64,000 nt of DNA from Chitinophagaceae bacterium. Lineage in GTDB: Bacteria; Bacteroidota; Bacteroidia; Chitinophagales; Chitinophagaceae. The stretch covers positions 1 through 64,000 of the forward strand of contig JAFKGR010000010.1 of the NCBI GenBank assembly GCA_017307735.1, read 5' to 3'. Below are positions 60,306-64,000 of the stretch, one piece after another. The first letter of the stretch is position 1. Each line of letters starts with the position of its first letter. The notes under the pieces were generated by a model, which worked only from the letters and a program-made list of their open reading frames with translations, did no database searches and had not been told where the DNA came from. The translations under genes were made by a program, and so were the position numbers.

Positions 60306-63300
60306 TTAAAAGGATAATTGAATACCACCGAGGATAGTGCGTGCCTGAGGATACTGGCCTTTGTCTATTCCAAAAACATTACCACCTACTTCAGGATCGT
60401 ACCCTGTGTATTTGGTAAGAGTGAACAGATTTTCTGCAGTGACATAAATTCTTGCACTATTCAATCCGGCCTTTTTTATCCAATTTGATGGAAGCGAATA
60501 TCCTACCTGCATTATTTTCAACCTCAGATAGTCGCCGTTTTCAAGATAGAAAGAAGACATCCTGCCGAAATTTCCATTGGGATCTGAATCCGTCAGTCTT
60601 GGGAAATCTGTAGAAGTTCCTTCCCCATGCCAGCGGCTCATAGCCCTGGTGGAATAATTTCCTGTCAGAATATCCAGCCTTCTTAAGCCCTGGAATATTT
60701 TATTACCTGCTGCACCCTGTGCAAAAATCATAAAATCAAATCCTTTGTATTCCAGGTTTACATTGAAACCAAACGTATATTTCGGAATATTGCTGCCGAG
60801 AAATGTCTTATCAAGGTCATCGCTGGAAATAGTACCATCTCCATTAAGATCAGCCCATTTAAAATCACCCGGCCGTGCATTCGGTTGAATCAGCCCTCCT
60901 GATTTGTTGGTATATGCGTCAATTTCCTGTTGATTCTGAAAAATACCCAGAGATTTATATCCAAAGAAGCTGTTGTAAGATTGGCCTACCTGGATGCGGG
61001 TAACAGATCCCATGGATTGAAAGGATGCTCCACCTCCGAGAAAGTTGGTATCTGCGGCTACATAGGTTACTGTGTTCTTTAAATAAGAACCGTTTGCATT
61101 TATTGAAATATTCAAATCGCCGATTCTTTTTCTGTACCCAAGTTCCAATTCTACTCCTGTATTTTTCATGTCGGCAACATTGCCATACGGATCGGAGGAT
61201 ACTCCCACGTATCCCGGGATGGCTACCGGCCGTAATATGCCAATTGTTTTCTTGTTATACCAGTCAAAGGATACAGAAAAGTCGTTGAATAATACAGCAT
61301 CGAAACCTATATCTGCAGATCTGGTTTCCTCCCAATGTAAGTCGGGATTATCCAGTGTTTCAGGAGCATAACCCGTAGTGACAGCTCCGGATGATCCGAC
61401 AGGATAATTGTATCCGCCCACCACCGTTGATAAATATCTGAAATCGGGTAGGGCATCATTTCCTACTACTCCATAACCCCCTCTGATTTTTAGAGAAGAC
61501 ACCACACTGTTATCAATCCAGAATTTCTCTTTGTGTACATTCCAACCTGCAGAAAAGGAAGGGAAAACTCCATATTTTTTGTTTATGCCAAACCTGGTTG
61601 ATCCGTCTCTGCGGATGATTCCTGTAAAGAGATATTTGTCTTTAAATGCATAGTTGAGCCTGCTGAACAAAGAATAAATTTTGTGTTCAATGTTCTCTCC
61701 CGAATAACCATCCCTGTTAGCAAGCCCTACATCAAAACCAAATGAAGCATCTTTATAACTATCAATAGGTAAATTATAAAATGTCATTCCTACGTTTCCA
61801 CCGATGTTTTCCACATAAGCTCCCTGCCCGACCAGGAATGTAATATCGTGATCGCCGAAACTATTGTCGTAGGTGACAGTATTTTCAACATTCCAGTTGA
61901 ATACGCGATTCTCTCCTTTTGAATAGCTGTTTTTATTAGTGGATACTGTGTTACTCAAAAAGTAGAGTGGCGTAAAGCCTATGTTTCCCCAATAAGCTTT
62001 CTTTACACCTACGGATGATTTTATTTTCAAAGATTGTATTGGCGCAACTTCGAGGAAGGCATTACCGACAATATCATCAGACCATGCATAGCTGCCCAAT
62101 CTGGTTTGGATATACGCCAACGGATTTGTCATTTCCTGACCCACATAGGGTGAAATACCATAAGGCAATCCCTGTGGATCGAGAATAATTCCCTTGTTGT
62201 TGTAAACACTGGCGTTGGGCTGTGAGGATATATCTGATACTACCAATGGAGTAATAGGATCCAGATTGATTGCAGAACTTAATGGACCTCCAAATTCACT
62301 GTTGGTGTTTCCTAATCCCGCACTTTTCTGACGGGTATAACCTAATGTCTGGCCGAAAGTGACATATCTTGAAATTTTGTGTGTCGAATTCAGCCTCATA
62401 TTTATTTTTCTGAAGTTGGATATTTCGGTTGCCACAATACCATCCTGATATTGCATACCACCTGACAGGTAAAAGGTCGATTTATCATTACCTCCGCTAA
62501 GGCTCAGTTCAGTGGAATATCTTTGGGCGGCATCATTGAAAATGGCCTTTTGCCAATCGGTTCCCTTTCCAAGTCCGGTTACATCAGGAAATGGAATTCC
62601 ATTGCCCGCTGCAACGGAACTTTCGTTTCGCAGCACCGCATATTCGGTGGCATTGAGAAGTTTCAATACTCTTTCGGGAGATGAGGTTCCATAATAGCCA
62701 TTGAAATTCGTCGTGAGTTTTCCTCTGGCCCCTTTCTTTGTAGTTACCAGAATTACTCCGGCTGCTGCACGGGTACCATAAATGGCCGCTGAAGCGGCAT
62801 CTTTTAAAACTTCTATGGAGGCTATATCTGATTGGTTGAGATAGCCAATGCCTCCGGCATCTACGACCACTCCATCTACCACCCAAAGTGGATTGTTATT
62901 ATTAAAGGTGGTAATGCCTCTGACTCTGATGGTAGAAGGAGATCCTGGTTGCCCGGAATTTTGCATGATGGTAACACCCGCAACCCGGCCCTGCAAGGCC
63001 TGTTCGATTCTTCCGTTAGGAATGTCCTTCAAATCGCTTGCTTTGACCGATGAAATAGCTCCGGTAACATTCGATTTTTTCTGGGTGCCATATCCTACCA
63101 CGACTACCTCCTGGAGGTTATCCGTAGAACTGGCAAGTTGAACGTTGACAGTTCCATTTGAGGGCACGGCAATTTCCTGTGACCTCATGCCGATAAAAGA
63201 TATTATAATAAAGGCATTTGGGCCGGGAGTATTTATTTTGAAATATCCGTTGTCGTCCGTAGAGGTTGCGGTAGTAGTGCCTTTGATTAATACAGTGGCA

Positions 63301-63431
63301 CCTGATAAAGGTTCTCCGGTTGCCTGGGAAGTTACTCTTCCGGTTACCTCAATACTTTGCGCCCATGCTGTACCGATTATCAATTGAAACAGTACAAGGA
63401 CAAAAGCATAGATTGGAATTTTTCGATTCAT
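60306..63431 (-). CDS. SusC/RagA TonB-linked outer membrane protein
   Basis: This 1041-residue protein has a signal peptide (about 1-24, GTAWAQ), a carboxypeptidase-regulatory-like domain (about 28-105, IEVTGRVTSQATGEPLSGATVLIKG), the plug with the family hallmark LQEVVVVGYGTQKKSNVTGAISSV (about 107-130), and a TonB-dependent beta-barrel ending in ARTILGGIQLSF. There is no N-terminal STN domain, so control through an anti-sigma/ECF pair is not expected. With SusD it imports oligosaccharides with TonB energy. The 112 bp upstream hold a 12-bp direct repeat. Confidence 0.96.
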   Translation of the reverse strand: MNRKIPIYAFVLVLFQLIIGTAWAQSIEVTGRVTSQATGEPLSGATVLIKGTTTATSTDDNGYFKINTPGPNAFIIISFIGMRSQEIAVPSNGTVNVQLASSTDNLQEVVVVGYGTQKKSNVTGAISSVKASDLKDIPNGRIEQALQGRVAGVTIMQNSGQPGSPSTIRVRGITTFNNNNPLWVVDGVVVDAGGIGYLNQSDIASIEVLKDAASAAIYGTRAAAGVILVTTKKGARGKLTTNFNGYYGTSSPERVLKLLNATEYAVLRNESSVAAGNGIPFPDVTGLGKGTDWQKAIFNDAAQRYSTELSLSGGNDKSTFYLSGGMQYQDGIVATEISNFRKINMRLNSTHKISRYVTFGQTLGYTRQKSAGLGNTNSEFGGPLSSAINLDPITPLVVSDISSQPNASVYNNKGIILDPQGLPYGISPYVGQEMTNPLAYIQTRLGSYAWSDDIVGNAFLEVAPIQSLKIKSSVGVKKAYWGNIGFTPLYFLSNTVSTNKNSYSKGENRVFNWNVENTVTYDNSFGDHDITFLVGQGAYVENIGGNVGMTFYNLPIDSYKDASFGFDVGLANRDGYSGENIEHKIYSLFSRLNYAFKDKYLFTGIIRRDGSTRFGINKKYGVFPSFSAGWNVHKEKFWIDNSVVSSLKIRGGYGVVGNDALPDFRYLSTVVGGYNYPVGSSGAVTTGYAPETLDNPDLHWEETRSADIGFDAVLFNDFSVSFDWYNKKTIGILRPVAIPGYVGVSSDPYGNVADMKNTGVELELGYRKRIGDLNISINANGSYLKNTVTYVAADTNFLGGGASFQSMGSVTRIQVGQSYNSFFGYKSLGIFQNQQEIDAYTNKSGGLIQPNARPGDFKWADLNGDGTISSDDLDKTFLGSNIPKYTFGFNVNLEYKGFDFMIFAQGAAGNKIFQGLRRLDILTGNYSTRAMSRWHGEGTSTDFPRLTDSDPNGNFGRMSSFYLENGDYLRLKIMQVGYSLPSNWIKKAGLNSARIYVTAENLFTLTKYTGYDPEVGGNVFGIDKGQYPQARTILGGIQLSF

Positions 63432-63453
63432 AAAGCTTTCATTTTGATTTTAG

Positions 63454-63488
63454 AAAATGAGTATGATTTAGATTATAAAATGAGTATG
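63454..63488. repeat. 12-bp direct repeat upstream of susC, candidate operator
   Basis: AAAATGAGTATG occurs at 63454-63465 and again at 63477-63488, a 23-bp period, 23-57 bp upstream of the susC start codon. A palindrome GACTTTAAGTC lies at 63510-63520. Perfect short repeats about two helical turns apart are typical of activator sites; which protein binds is inference. Confidence 0.5.
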
Positions 63489-63543
63489 GTCATTAAATTT
63501 TTTTAAATAGACTTTAAGTCATTTTTCAGAATTGTTTGGTCTG

Positions 63544-64000
63544 TTATTCAATTAGTTTTTCGGTTATCCTGATGTCTTTAAATTCAAATCCACCTTTCTC
63601 TGCAAGAACCCTGATTATATTCTTTCCCTGAGAAAAGTTTACAGAAGGAAGTGAAATCTCACTCCAACTATTTCCGATGGGAACCTCCACTGTAAACAAA
63701 CTTTTCCCGTTTAATTGGAAATTAATTTGCCCTCCGCTTTTCAATCCACGAACAATAAACTTTAGGTGGTATTTGTTTTGGTTCGGTGAGTTGACGGTAT
63801 ATTGCAACCATTCTCCGCTTTCTATATTAAAGACATAATAATTATTAGAATTGCTGCTTCGTATTATATCTACCCCATCATTTCTGTAAACTTTTCCCTG
63901 GTTACCACCAGTGCTTTCATCTGAAATATGGTAATCTGTGGTATCTGTATCCATATAGGCAATACGGTTCCCACCCAAATCATAATCAACTGCATGAATG
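63544..64000 (-). CDS. C-terminal part of a CBM6-type carbohydrate-binding protein (cut by window end)
   Basis: The frame runs from the window edge to the stop at 63544, about 151 codons. It reads HAVDYDLGGNRIAYMDTDTTDYH..., then VYRNDGVDIIRSSN, VFNIESGEWLQYTVN and FKDIRITEKLIE, which is the layout of a CBM6 beta-sandwich as found at the end of Bacteroidota glycoside hydrolases (usual start EAEDYDxGGEGVAYHD). The catalytic part, if there is one, lies outside the window. It is the gene just upstream of susC on the same strand and may belong to the same utilisation locus. Confidence 0.8.
   Translation of the reverse strand, partial: IHAVDYDLGGNRIAYMDTDTTDYHISDESTGGNQGKVYRNDGVDIIRSSNSNNYYVFNIESGEWLQYTVNSPNQNKYHLKFIVRGLKSGGQINFQLNGKSLFTVEVPIGNSWSEISLPSVNFSQGKNIIRVLAEKGGFEFKDIRITEKLIE

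Overview
The window is a chromosomal segment of a Bacteroidota bacterium, most likely a member of the Chitinophagaceae or a close relative. The evidence is a SusC/SusD pair with surface lipoproteins, a PorP/SprF-type protein and C-terminal type IX secretion (T9SS) sorting domains, the Bacteroidota-specific GlmU-like protein, LytS/LytTR signalling pairs, zinc-free L31, and several upstream regions with the Bacteroidota promoter pattern TTTG-N19-TAnnTTTG in place of clear Shine-Dalgarno sites. No phage, insertion sequence or CRISPR array was recognised. All functional calls are from reading the sequence; no database search was run.

Layout. 0.3-6.2 kb: a NEW3-domain protein with an ABC-2 type transporter, facing a TolC/periplasmic-adaptor efflux pair. 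6.2-10.4 kb: purH, comEC and two tRNA-Gln genes (CTG and TTG) behind a full-consensus promoter. 10.4-14.2 kb: divergent cyanophycin synthetase and cyanophycinase. 14.2-17.1 kb: a MurU-like uridylyltransferase, a sugar kinase fused to a RapZ C-terminal domain, and a Cu/Zn superoxide dismutase. 17.3-25.2 kb: rpiB, an M28 peptidase, an alpha/beta hydrolase, rpmE2 with a structured leader, a hairpin-rich noncoding stretch, a GlmU-like protein, tpiA, a PorP/SprF protein and a membrane protein. 25.2-29.7 kb: Rieske protein, hflX, and a LiaF-like/DUF4288/histidine kinase/LytTR regulator operon. 29.8-38 kb: a secreted protein of unknown function, two tandem glycine-zipper lipoproteins, upp and anmK with overlapping promoters, a glycosyltransferase-like protein, yajQ, a phosphopantetheinyl transferase and dcd. 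38-48.6 kb: large exported proteins (T9SS cargo, a glycine-rich protein, an S74 tail-fibre-like protein, a beta-propeller/HYR T9SS protein) around a damaged propeller-sensor/response-regulator locus. 48.8-50.2 kb: a haloperoxidase-like lipoprotein. 50.5-64 kb: a LytS/LytTR pair facing a polysaccharide utilisation locus (CBM6 protein cut by the window end, SusC, SusD, two PKD-type surface lipoproteins, GH16, two GH30).

How the parts fit. The utilisation locus looks designed for a beta-1,3/1,6-glucan such as laminarin or fungal glucan: GH16 for beta-1,3 links, one lipid-anchored and one periplasmic GH30 for beta-1,6 links, SusCD for import. Its susC upstream region holds a 12-bp direct repeat with 23-bp period, a plausible site for a LytTR regulator. 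MurNAc recycling is represented twice, by AnmK and by the AmgK/MurU-type pair; the kinase fused to an amino-sugar-sensing RapZ domain is among the most interesting items, together with the hairpin-rich region after rpmE2, the LiaF-DUF4288-LytTR operon and the deletion-fused sensor/regulator.
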